From positions 15,402,132 through 15,466,131 of the forward strand of contig NC_060885.1 in NCBI RefSeq assembly GCF_014805685.1: 64,000 nt of DNA, given 5' to 3'. Every line of letters starts with the position of its first letter. The stretch's first letter is position 1. The notes under the pieces were generated by a model. The model saw only the letters and a list, made by a program, of their open reading frames with translations, had not been told where the DNA came from and ran no database searches. The translations under genes were made by a program, and so were the position numbers. This document shows, piece by piece, positions 54,801 to 64,000 of this stretch. The DNA is from Silurus meridionalis (Eukaryota > Chordata > Actinopteri > Siluriformes > Siluridae).

Positions 54801-56119
54801 GAATTTTGCAGCAGATTTTAACTCTAGTATGGTCAGGTGAGGGAAAATAGATGAGCAAAATAGTAAGCGATCTATGATTTAATGTGAGAACATTTCAAGA
54901 AAGACGAAGTTAGATAAAGAAAAATAAATTAATAGACAAACAAGGACACCCAGTGTCACAGGCAGCCGCTATTCTGTAAACTCTTCAGTTGATTCCCTGC
55001 CAATAATCATTTTCAAAACTATGATGTTGCTAGAATGTTGCTAATTTAAGCTAAAACCTTTGCACATTATTTTAGTTTTAACACTGTGGGAAGTGGGTTT
55101 GTTGTTGTTGTCTTAACTTTGCCATGACAGTGAAACAAATTGTTAAGTTGTTAGATCAGTCAAAATACAACTTTTTAATTACAATTAAGCTCATACTGTA
55201 TGTTAATAGAATATGAAGACCAGTATATAAAATTAACAATATCATAGTAACCCAAACCTGAAAGGTCACAAATCTCAAATCATATTGTGTGTTTTAAAGG
55301 TACATGCAAGGTGACTGCAAGGTGACCAAGTAAAAAACTCTTAATTATGGAGAAAAGGCTAATGGTGCAGAACTAAAATTAATAATTTCGTTTTTAATGA
55401 AAGTTGTAATGTATAATTTTTAATATTTGGTCTAAAAATATATATTTTTTTTAAGTTCCATTTACTTTCTGTCAGTTATGTAGGAAAGTAGAAAAATAAA
55501 TTAAAGCCGGGTTAAAATTCCGGTAATACTATTTTAATAGCGTGTCTTAATGAAACTGTGTGTTTCGGTAACAGTAATGAGTAACAGGACAGCATAAATT
55601 GTTCTCTTCACCCAGCTTAATTCTCCTGAGATTTGAGAAGGAAGAACTAGGATGCTATATGTGTCTAAGCAGCTGAACTGAAATAGAAAAAGGACTAAAT
55701 ATTCCCTCAAAGGACAGGAGGATAAAGCACCCAGAGTGTATCACTTTACATTGCAAAGGGGGTATTTTGACCATATTTTAACTCTGCTCTTTAGCTGACA
55801 TTACGTAAATGACGGAATTGCTCAATTATTTTTGCCTTATTTAATGAATATGAATGACTCCAATCTGATTGTAACACAGCATAGAATAAGCATGATGCTT
55901 AAGGGTACACATCAAGGAGAAAGAGTGCATGGCATTGAAATGCATAACATTTACAAACTATATGGTTAATAACTCAGCAACCTGAATTAGTGCATTGTAG
56001 GAAAGTCTTATATTTTATTAAGGGTTGTGGCCATGTGATTAGTCAATGGTAAAAACATATGTTTGTATGTTTGGTCAAACATTTGTTTGTTTGTATGTTT
56101 GGCAAAACATACTGTAAAA
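51802..56119. other. Intergenic DNA
   Basis: AT-rich. Apart from the SINE-like fragment at 53494 I see no gene, RNA or clear transposon. Confidence 0.5.
53494..53560 (+). mobile_element. tRNA-derived SINE-like fragment
   Basis: The segment ggtggttgcttagtggttaa has an A-box-like pattern, and 32 bp later atgagttcaaatctta resembles a B box (GGTTCGANTCC). The spacing and order fit a tRNA-derived SINE head. The tRNA fold is not intact. Confidence 0.5.
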
Positions 56120-56625
56120 CATACTCCAAAACGCAGCTGTGTGACCTGTGTTCAACCCGCCCAAGTTCTCCCACACCACCCCACTGCTGTGCTCCCTCCA
56201 CTTGGCTTCCAGTAGCTGCACGTATCAGATTCAAAACACCCTCTTACCTCAGAGACCTCATCACACCTCACACTGCACCATGCTGCCTGAGATGCTCGAG
56301 TACTGCTTGACTGGTACCACCTTCTCTCAAGGCTCTTCTCTGTTCTGGCAGCGAGGTGGTGGAATGAACTTCCCCTAGATGTCCCTGGCTATCTTCAAGC
56401 AACGGGTGAAGACTTTTCCCTTCCTGAAACACTTAAACGAACACTCTTCAAGTCTGCTTTGTTAAAATAAAATAAAAAACTCAACAGAGTTGTAGGCTGA
56501 TTTATCTTTAGTTGTAATCCAGCGTACCAGTGTAGATTTATTCATTGATGAAGATTCAAAGCACTTTTGTACGTTGCTCTGGACAAGGGCGTCTGCTAAA
56601 TGCCACAAATGTAAATGTAAATGTA
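56120..56625 (+). mobile_element. Non-LTR retrotransposon (L2/Rex-like) 3' end
   Basis: The plus strand resembles the C-terminal end of a fish LINE: LQNAAV-like start, PSTWLPVAARIRFKTPS, then a frame ending WNELPL-like near 56362. It ends with gctctggacaagggcgtctg and ctaaatgccacaaatgtaaa, a 3' tail very common in fish LINEs, plus short aaatgt repeats. It is frameshifted and 5'-truncated. Confidence 0.75.
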
Positions 56626-57553
56626 TTTTTATGGCCTGTAGTATCATTCTTATTAATATAACACTTATGAAAATTTTTATAATTCGTATTAATATATAAC
56701 AAAGGGTATATGAATAGCAATATCTGTAATATTTCAATTTTGCTAATGATTATGTATTAGACACTTCATTGCTCTTTCTACAAATGTAGTGAAGGACGAA
56801 TCCAGTTGCAGTCACAGCTAGAGACAGTGTTAAATTAAAGGAAAATCTAACACAAAAGTGTTAAATGTTTGGCCTTCATGAAAATAACAAAAGCTTCAAT
56901 GAATCATGACAAAGTCTACAAGTTCATATGCACAAGAACACTGTTCTTCCAAAAAAACATTCCATTAATTGGTGTTTATAAGGTGCTATCTAACACATGA
57001 TGCCAAAATCTGGTGGCACTTTAGACTGAAATTATTTCATACTAATCCACTCACATGAGAAAAGAAGTGTTTCATAAATGTGTCACAGCCTGCACAGGCA
57101 TTCTCATTCACATTAAAAGCAGTTCCCCTTCTGTTTTTCCTCATACCGTAATATATATTGCATTAATGCAAGTGCATCATTGTCATTAAATGTGCTGTTT
57201 TTAACAACAGATCTAAATGCAGATGTCGCCATTCCTATTGCAACACAGCTGACAGAGCTGCCTTGTGACTGAATCTCCTGCAATCTACACTACAATAATA
57301 AACTCACATTCAAAGCCACCTCTTTTCCTCTTGACACTTTGAACCAAAATCGAGGTGTGGTATTTCTTTTAATTTCTCAGTCATCAGTGACTCTCTATAC
57401 ACAATAATACAGCCAACTTGAACCTTTCCAGCCCTCAAACATGCATATATTTATTATTGCCTAAAATTTCCTTATTGAAATATGTATCATGCTAGTCCTG
57501 ATGTCACAACCACCCCAAACACATTTAACTCTTCTAGTCCATTCACTTGATCT

Positions 57554-57652
57554 ACATTTCCTTCTGAGAAACATACAACCAAATACAAACATTCAGTTTC
57601 TCTATACATGAAAGCGAAGATGCTAGGGTGAGGTAAAAACAGGAACCCAGGT
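57554..57652. repeat. Local direct repeat, copy 1
   Basis: The segment tttccttctgagaaacatac to ggaacccaggt recurs about 920 bp downstream at 58477-58579 in the same orientation, with a small insertion and scattered substitutions. Confidence 0.85.
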
Positions 57653-58252
57653 GTGTGTAAATAGGCCATTCTTTGATCATTGTGTCCTAAATTACCTGTG
57701 GTCTGATGTATGCTTAAATATTACCTCTAATATGTTTCATCTACAAAACTGAAAGGAGTATCAAATCAGAAGGGTGAGATGTAGTTAGCTTGGTAACGTA
57801 ACATAACATAACTTAACATAAAGATCTGAAGCTTCCATTTTCAAAGCCTGATTCTATGTGAGATCCATTGTGTGTGATAGCAGCAATCTCAATTTAAATT
57901 GAGTAAGAGGTGAAGGTGTAAAGAGTAAGCAGTTATGGTCTGTTATTTTTAAGTGTTTTGTGTCATCCTGCTAGATACACACTAATTACCATCTGTATAC
58001 TTGACCTGTAAGATAAAGTGCACAAATGTAATTGACAAAGAGAAATGTGGCACGAAACAATATTCTGAAAAAGCCAAAAGGAGCACACATGCATCATCCT
58101 CAGCCCTGTTACCTCAGTTTTTGTTACCTTAGTTCTTGTTTCTCCCTCCATCTCTCTGTTGCAATGCATACATGCTGTTTCAATGTGCGCAGACTTTCAT
58201 TTTAGCTTTTTTTTTTTAAAAAGAAGAAGAAAGAAAGAAACACATTGTTTAT

Positions 58253-58255
<3 letters not shown>

Positions 58256-58307
<52 letters not shown>
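58256..58307. repeat. (GT)n microsatellite
   Basis: About 26 GT units preceded by a purine-rich aagaagaaagaaagaaa stretch. Confidence 0.97.
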
Positions 58308-58308
<1 letters not shown>

Positions 58309-58476
58309 TATGGTTGTAGAATTTGACTTGATTCAAACTATGGGATGAAATCACAGAAAACTTGACTTAAAATATTACCCACCACATATATGTTGTTTAA
58401 ACTTACTGAGACAAAAAAGAACCACTGGCTGAGTTCAGGTATACATACATACATAGAGCAACATATACTTCCTTCT

Positions 58477-58579
58477 GAGTGAGAACGTGTTGGAGAAACA
58501 TACAACCAAATGCAAACATTCAGTTCCTCTTTAAATGAGAGATAAGATGCTATGGTGAGGTGAAAAACAGAATCCAGGT
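58477..58579. repeat. Local direct repeat, copy 2
   Basis: Second copy of the 57.55-kb unit (gagaaacatacaaccaaatg, caaacattcagttcctct, gatgctatggtgagg). It has an extra tgagaacgtgttgg near its start. Confidence 0.85.
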
Positions 58580-58700
58580 ACTATAGGTTTAATTAATACT
58601 GTTTTGTTTGTTATACATAACAACAGTGTTAGGGTTTATACATTTACTGTAATGCACATAAAAAAAAAAATAAACCATTCAACGCATATCTAGAAAAGCA

Positions 58701-58748
58701 GGGTGGAGCAGCAGGTAGTATTGCCACCTCACAGTTCCAGTTAGATCC
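58701..58748. repeat. Dispersed repeat fragment (SINE-like head)
   Basis: The sequence agcaggtagtattgccacct followed by cacagttccag matches the beginning of a common fish repeat reading 'gcgggtagcgctgtcgcctcacagctccag'. Only about 45 bp remain. Confidence 0.4.
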
Positions 58749-59948
58749 TAAACCAATGTTATTGTCTATGTGTGTCTTTATTGTGTGTCTTTGTTTAATT
58801 TATGTGTGTCTTTATTTATGTTATTGTGTATGTGTGTAACAGTGACTAAAGATAAAAGAACAAAAGAACAAACGAACGAAACAATAAATGAATTAATATC
58901 CTTCTGTACACTATTTCTAGCCTACAATTTCTCCCTTTCCTCATGAGAGTCAGAACCTAATGGGAGCTAAAGGGGAAAGCTAGATGCATTGAGCCTAAGC
59001 ACTTTTTCTGTACATGCTGAAATGTCTAGAGCTATTTATATGAAGAGTTACAAGGCAAGTAAATAACTTTCTATGATTAGTGTTGCATACACTTTTCTTT
59101 TCACTTTTAAAGATATTAAAGAAAGGCTATTTTCCACTTAATTATCAAAATAAGTATTTTCTCCCAGGCGGCTTGAGATAACAGAAGTATCAGCTACCCG
59201 GGACTTGAGATAAATAAAGAAACAACTAATGGCCTCATTTTGTGAAAATTCACTGTAGGCATTTATTTCAGTAAAAAAATATATGCAATATTTCAAAACA
59301 ACGAACTAAAACCCAGAACTCATGTTCTATAGAGCCTGATCAAAGCCTTGATGGAAATACATTGTGGCTTAGTGACAACAAATTATAACACAGATGCACC
59401 TGTACGATCTGGACAATGCATCCCTAATAGCACATCAAAACACAGGCTGAATCACACACAGAAACAAACAGGGTGGAGCACAGATCACAAGCATCAGATG
59501 AAAGGTGTTAAAGACAAGAAAGATGCCTCATGGACTAGACACAATGGCTGCTTACAAGAGTTACAAACTGCTAAATGTTATGACAAATCTATCAACAAAA
59601 TTAAATAGAGTCCAAATGTTTTAAGCATGACATCAGCTCTTGTGATGAACTGTATGTATTGTGAACAGCCACAAAAAGCATTACATAAGGCCCAGAAGCC
59701 TCTCATGATAATCCAACTGATTCCATTTTTCATGGTCATTCTAGAATCCTCTAAAGGCTCCGAGATTATACACAATCTGTCCTGCAGCACTGTACCATGG
59801 TTTAATCTGATGAGCTCGCCACTCACTTCTCTCTTTTTCCTCCAGCAAAGTGCATTATTGTCCCCACACAGCCCAGGCATTAAGCACCTTAGCAAGCGGA
59901 ACAATGTGAGGGGGTATAGGCTTGATGCAGCTCTTGTTGAGTGGAGTC

Positions 59949-59951
<3 letters not shown>

Positions 59952-60002
<51 letters not shown>
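59952..60002. repeat. (TA)n microsatellite
   Basis: About 25 TA units. Confidence 0.97.
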
Positions 60003-60005
<3 letters not shown>

Positions 60006-60537
60006 TTCTTCAATTTATTCATGTTTTATATGTGACAACATTAATTTTCTGCATTATGGTAAAGCAGTAATGCTTTTTGTGTAACTGTGTGTAAGTGTTA
60101 GTAAAGAATTTTGTGTGGGGGTGCTTGCCAATTGTCTGGAGGATCATAAGTTTGATCCCAGATGATTCTTTAGACAACTTTTAATGAAGCATATTTTTGG
60201 GTTATCAATCACATGACACCAACCAATTGCATGTCTGTGAGTTTACATATGCGGAAGAGAGCAGATAACACTTTCTTGTGGTCTGTTACATTGCTCTGTG
60301 ATACAGCATGAGCAGCAGTTAAAAAAAAACAGTTTGGCTAGAATGTGTCACCACTCACCCTCCCTAATCGGTAGCAGTCATATGATTGAGGAGAGCTGGT
60401 TGGTGGACAGGCATTGGCCAAGACCAATTTTTTTAATAACTGGGGGAGAGCTGAATTTGAGTCAGCTACATTTTTATTGTTCTGCATAATAAAGCAACAA
60501 TAATTGCAATAATATTTGTCTTGTGAAAATTCTGCAA

Positions 60538-60665
60538 AAAGGTACTAGATAATGCTATCACTTCACAGCTCAATGATCCCTGGTTTGATCATAAGCTCAG
60601 GTTTCTCTGTGGGTGAAGATTTACCTGTGAATTGTCTATGCAAGGTTTGTCCTAGGTGTGAACAA
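60538..60665. repeat. Dispersed repeat fragment
   Basis: This block has ctatcacttcacagctcaat, a B-box-like ggtttgatcataagctcagg and tttctctgtgggtgaag. It is a longer relic of the same repeat as at 58.7 kb. Confidence 0.45.
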
Positions 60666-60721
60666 GAATGCTTGAATAGAGTCCAAAATCATATTTGAGA
60701 TGTAACAGTTAAATTTTGTTT

Positions 60722-60945
60722 TATTTGTATAGGCATTCTAACAATGGACACGGTCCAAAAGCAGCTTTACAGAGATAAAGAGGTTATCATTTTTTTATTT
60801 ATATGCTAGTGGCAATAAGTTTAGTCCCTAATGAGCAAGTCAGTAGCAACAGGAAAAAAGAAATGGAATAAGGAAGAAACCATGAGAGGGACCAGACTCA
60901 AAAGGGAACCCATCCTCATCTGGGATCTGGGTGGCACTAAATATA
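60722..60945. repeat. Dispersed repeat resembling otophysan fish copies
   Basis: The sequence includes aacaatggacacggtccaaa, agcagctttacagagataa, ccctaatgagcaagtcagta, then gaggaaacc-like and gaccagactcaaaagggaac followed by ccatcctcatctgggatc. I recognise the pattern from repeats of catfish and relatives but cannot assign a class; it has no coding capacity. Confidence 0.55.
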
Positions 60946-61104
60946 TACATACATATATACATACGCGTATATTTATTTGCTATATATGTCCGGTTGTAAA
61001 TCAATGCATTTTAAGATGAAGTTGGGAAAATTCGCAATGCAATAATGGTAAAGCCCTGGAGAAAACCAATCCACGCTAGGCAACACTCTTCTTCTTCTTT
61101 CTTT

Positions 61105-62213
61105 GCGGTTCTCAGATGGACCTTGCAGAGGGTTTTAAAACAGACTTGTCCCTATCTCTGACCTCACCTGCTCGGTCCAGCGTTCGCTTGCATGGCTCGG
61201 AAACACGCCTTTCGGCGGATTCTTCCCCTTGTGACGAGCGTATGCAGCTCGCCTCTCTTCCTCCAAAGCTCTCAGGAGAAGCTTATGGAGGTTGTGACAC
61301 ATGCCGTGTCCGCCCGGAGTTGTGGTGGAGGTACTGGCCTCTCCACAGAGTGGTAGAGACCATTCTCCACTCCAGGGCTCCCTCCACAAGAAGGTCGTAT
61401 GCTGCAGATGGCGTCTGTTCTGCTCGTGGTGTGAGCACCACCAGCTGGATCCAGTCCACTGCCTGTTTGGTTAAGTGCTGGATTCATCCAAGGACAGTTC
61501 GCCAAAGGATTGTCTCCGCCCACCCTGAAAGTCTACACGTCCGCCATTTCGGCGTATCATGCAGAGACCCTCTTGTGCAGTCGTTCTTTGTGGCACCCGG
61601 AGGCTGAGGTCTCCGGTAAGACCTAGAGTGCCTGGGTGGGACCTGGCCGTTGTTTGGGGGTTCTCTCCGAGCCCCCTTAGCGAGCCTCTAGCTGAGGCAT
61701 CTTGGAGACATCTTTCCATTTTGTGTTCTTATTGGCCATCTGCTCTCTCAAGAGAGTAGGAGGAGGCCCTTTCTGTGGCCCTCTCCTTTATTGAGTTTAC
61801 TCCAGGTATGGCCGGTGCCTTTTTTGTACCCCAGAACGGGTTACATCCCCAAGGTGACTTTGGTCATCCCACGACCTGTAAGGTTACAGGCATTCTATTC
61901 TCCGTTCAGGCAGACCAGGAGAAATTGAACCGGCTGCTCCCTGAGGAAACGAGATGCTGCGTTTCTAAGCCACACTGCCGGCATCCCTGCAGCGCTTCCT
62001 TCTCCTTTACAGAAGCTGCTGCTGGCTTCTATCCATGTGCATTTTAGACTTCCTGGTCGTGACGTCATCCCACCATTGACGGCCAGCGTCCAATTTTTGA
62101 CAGATTACACACATTATTTCAGCGCGTGAACACACAGGCGCTTTCAAAAAGTGTTTTGACGCAGCGTCTCGTTCCCTCAGGGAACTACGGTTACATATGT
62201 AACCTAGAGACGA
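61105..62213 (+). mobile_element. DIRS-type retrotransposon, 3' fragment (copy 3) with recombinase
   Basis: The plus strand carries a broken tyrosine-recombinase region: HSRAPSTRRSYAA near 61368, RRLRSPVRPRVPGWDLAVVW near 61605 and a FTPGMAGAFFVPQNGLHPQGD-like stretch near 61795, in different frames. The right end, ggaactacggttacatatg and taacctagagacg, is the same terminus found inverted in copies 1 and 2. The reverse transcriptase part is missing. The element abuts an RTE fragment at 62214. Confidence 0.8.
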
Positions 62214-62610
62214 TCTTCAGTTGCACCACCTCCAACTCCAGCTCCTGTCTTTTAGTCATTGCCACTGCCTCTAAACCATACAACTAGTGCTCGAATTTAG
62301 GGGGACTCAATCGCTCCTGCCACTCTTCTGCACCCACTTCACCCTGCCTGCACTCTTTTCTTCACTTCTCTAACACACTCTCCATTACTTTACACTGTTG
62401 ACCCCCAGGTACCTGAACTCCTCCACCTTCTCCACCTCTTCTTCCTGCAACCGCAACCCTCCACTGCCCTCCCTCTCATTCACACACATGTACTCTGTCT
62501 TACTCTTACTGACTTTAATTCCCCTTCATGCTTTTCTCAACCTGCTCCCTACTCTCACCACAAATCACAATATCATCCGCAAACACCATAGTCCAGAGTT
62601 AGGCAGCTCT
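62214..62610 (-). mobile_element. RTE-type LINE fragment next to DIRS copy 3
   Basis: The sequence parallels the RTE at 50160-50520: acctccaactccagctcctg, then caccctgcctgcactctttt, ccctctcattcacacacatg and tactctgtcttactc. On the minus strand this is the EYMCVNEREGSG / RVQAG region of the RT protein. It ends about 30 bp before the presumed promoter of the right-hand gene. Confidence 0.85.
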
Positions 62611-62639
62611 ACATGATTAAATGAAAGCTTCCAGTCGGC

Positions 62640-63104
62640 CCCTCCTTCAGCCACTCCCACCCCATTTATCCCCGCCCCTCCGAGTGAACTTCACATGGTT
62701 CAGGTAGGCTCCTTTTCAGCGGCACTTCCTGCACATGTCTACAGCGCACGATATCTCTCTTTTTCTCTCCCTCTCTCTCTCTATCATTCTCTCACCCCCT
62801 ACAGCACACACTCCTCCTATCCCTCCTCCCTCCTACGCTCGTTCGCTTGCGTTCTCTCTCCATCCGCCTCAGTTTCCTCCTTGTCTTGTGAAAAGTGGCT
62901 GCAGATCTGTCGCATCCATGGCGCTCCTCTTCCGCTCACAGCATCTCTACTCCGTCCCGATAGACTCGGACATAATATAGGGAGATACTTATCTAGACTT
63001 ATCGACAACGAGCTGCGGCCATCCTCGATATCCCCCATATCTTTACCGAAACTTTTGCCGCTCTTCCCACGGAACACAGTCTTTCTCTGAAACCGTCGTT
63101 CCTG
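62640..63104 (+). promoter_or_regulatory. Promoter and 5'UTR region of the right-hand gene
   Basis: This stretch starts just after the last transposon fragment and is richer in GC than neighbouring DNA. It has a GC box (cccgcccctcc near 62671-62681), a CT-rich tract at 62755-62800 and CpG-bearing sequence up to the ATG. I see no clear TATA box. A CpG-type promoter is inferred from position and composition. Confidence 0.5.
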
Positions 63105-63273
63105 ATGGACGGGGATGTGTGTGTCCGGCTGCGGTGCGGATCTACACGCCCGCCGCGGAGGAGAAGCACCGTGCGAAGGAGAAGAAGATCAGAGCTGCTC
63201 GGGGTGAAGCTGTGTGTGATGGGGCTGCTGCTCGCCGTGCTCTCAGGACTGGCCAACTGGACTGGCAATTCCG
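63105..63273 (+). CDS. First coding exon of an unidentified membrane or secreted protein
   Basis: The ATG at 63105 opens 56 codons ending at a perfect donor, ccg|gtaagt (phase 1). The peptide begins MDGDVCVRLRC, has a strongly basic stretch (RPPRRRSTVRRRRRSE) and then one hydrophobic segment of about 15 residues (LCVMGLLLAVLSGLA) followed by NWTGNS with an N-glycosylation sequon. This fits either a long-n-region signal peptide or a type II signal anchor. The GC-rich, CpG-containing setting and the strong donor make a real first exon likely. I do not recognise the gene; later exons lie beyond the right edge. Confidence 0.72.
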
Positions 63274-64000
63274 GTAAGTTCTTCCATCTGCTCCAACTGC
63301 GAACATGTTCGTGAGAGCGATGGAAAATCTACCCAGGGTTCTTGGTTTCCGCTCTCGGTTGCTCGGCTTTCCAGTGTTTGCTGCACACTGTGCCGGAAGC
63401 TAAACCAAGCAACACATTCAAAAAATAGTTATTTTTTTTAAGGAGATTTGATCTGAAGAAAGAAACCATGAGCGTTTTCTTTAAAACAGTGAGGATTTGG
63501 AGAACGACACACATCTGGGTTTAATAACGGCGTGGACTCAGGGCTTGGGGAAAAGGTTGCTGTTCTGCCATTCATTCTTTACACTCATCTTTTATAGGAC
63601 GGAAGTAAACATGAAAGTCGATAACAAAAATAGTTTGTTACTATAAACTCGAATGAGTTTTAACTTCCTGTCCACGGGCTACAGTTGTTTTATGAATGAT
63701 GTGTAGATCCACTATAGTCAGCCATGTCCATTTATCTATTTCCTCTTTCGCTTTTTTATCAATTTCTATCATATTAGTAAAAACAAGTTTAACATTTCCT
63801 ATAGAAATAACTTTTTAAAATGTAAATATCTTGGTGGATGATGAGTTTCATGACTAAAGACCATATAATCAGTCCTCACCTCTGTTGTGACTGTTGTGTT
63901 AGTGTTTAGACATGAACACTGCATTGCCTTTTGTGTGAGGTGTCAAGAGAAAAAGAGAACCTCATCTGCTCCGTCAGTGGAATCCCATGGTACAAATGTC
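63274..64000 (+). other. Start of intron 1 of the right-hand gene
   Basis: The sequence after the gtaagt donor has many stops, no recognised repeat and no further exon. Its GC content falls steadily away from the promoter. Confidence 0.5.

Larger units (their letters stand above)
56626..60537. other. Intergenic DNA
   Basis: Holds the duplicated unit at 57554/58477, two microsatellites and a SINE-like fragment. The open frame 59627-60070 runs through the TA microsatellite and is not credible as a gene. Confidence 0.5.

Noticed and set aside
59627..60070. 147-codon open frame
   Set aside because: Much of it reads through the TA microsatellite as alternating I and Y.

Overview
This is vertebrate nuclear DNA, almost certainly from a teleost fish. 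Genes are split by GT/AG introns, dinucleotide microsatellites are very frequent, and the repeats are of the kinds abundant in fish genomes: Tc1-like and hAT DNA transposons, 5'-truncated L2 and RTE LINEs, and DIRS-type tyrosine-recombinase retrotransposons. A dispersed repeat near 60.7 kb resembles one I associate with catfish and other otophysans; that placement is a weak inference. Most of the window is non-coding, and most long open frames are microsatellite or transposon artefacts.

Layout. 1-34985: AT-rich DNA with no recognisable exon, probably the large intron 2 of ccdc85a (minus strand). It holds a Tc1 transposase fossil, a second Tc1 remnant, an L2 LINE end, a 418-bp hAT element, a first DIRS-type repeat and many microsatellites. 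34986-37327: the first two coding exons of ccdc85a; its C-terminal exons were not found. 37328-38859: head-to-head intergenic/promoter interval. 38859-41128: a complete four-coding-exon SOUL/HEBP-family gene (plus strand) for a 201-residue protein with a signal peptide, a likely non-coding 5' exon, and a pogo/Tigger-like MITE in its last intron. 41129-62640: intergenic DNA dominated by transposons: a DIRS element invaded by an L2 and by hAT elements nested three deep, an 817-bp hAT with intact target-site duplication, an RTE LINE, and a third DIRS fragment carrying tyrosine-recombinase sequence. 62640-63273: GC-rich promoter and first coding exon of an unidentified gene on the plus strand, encoding an arginine-rich N-terminus and one hydrophobic segment.

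The genes form no operon-like unit. ccdc85a (adherens-junction coiled-coil protein) and the SOUL gene are divergent neighbours about 1.5 kb apart. I found no convincing new biological system. The most informative structures are the nested transposons with target-site duplications, the secreted SOUL gene with a palindromic E-box in its presumed promoter, and the unidentified right-hand gene.
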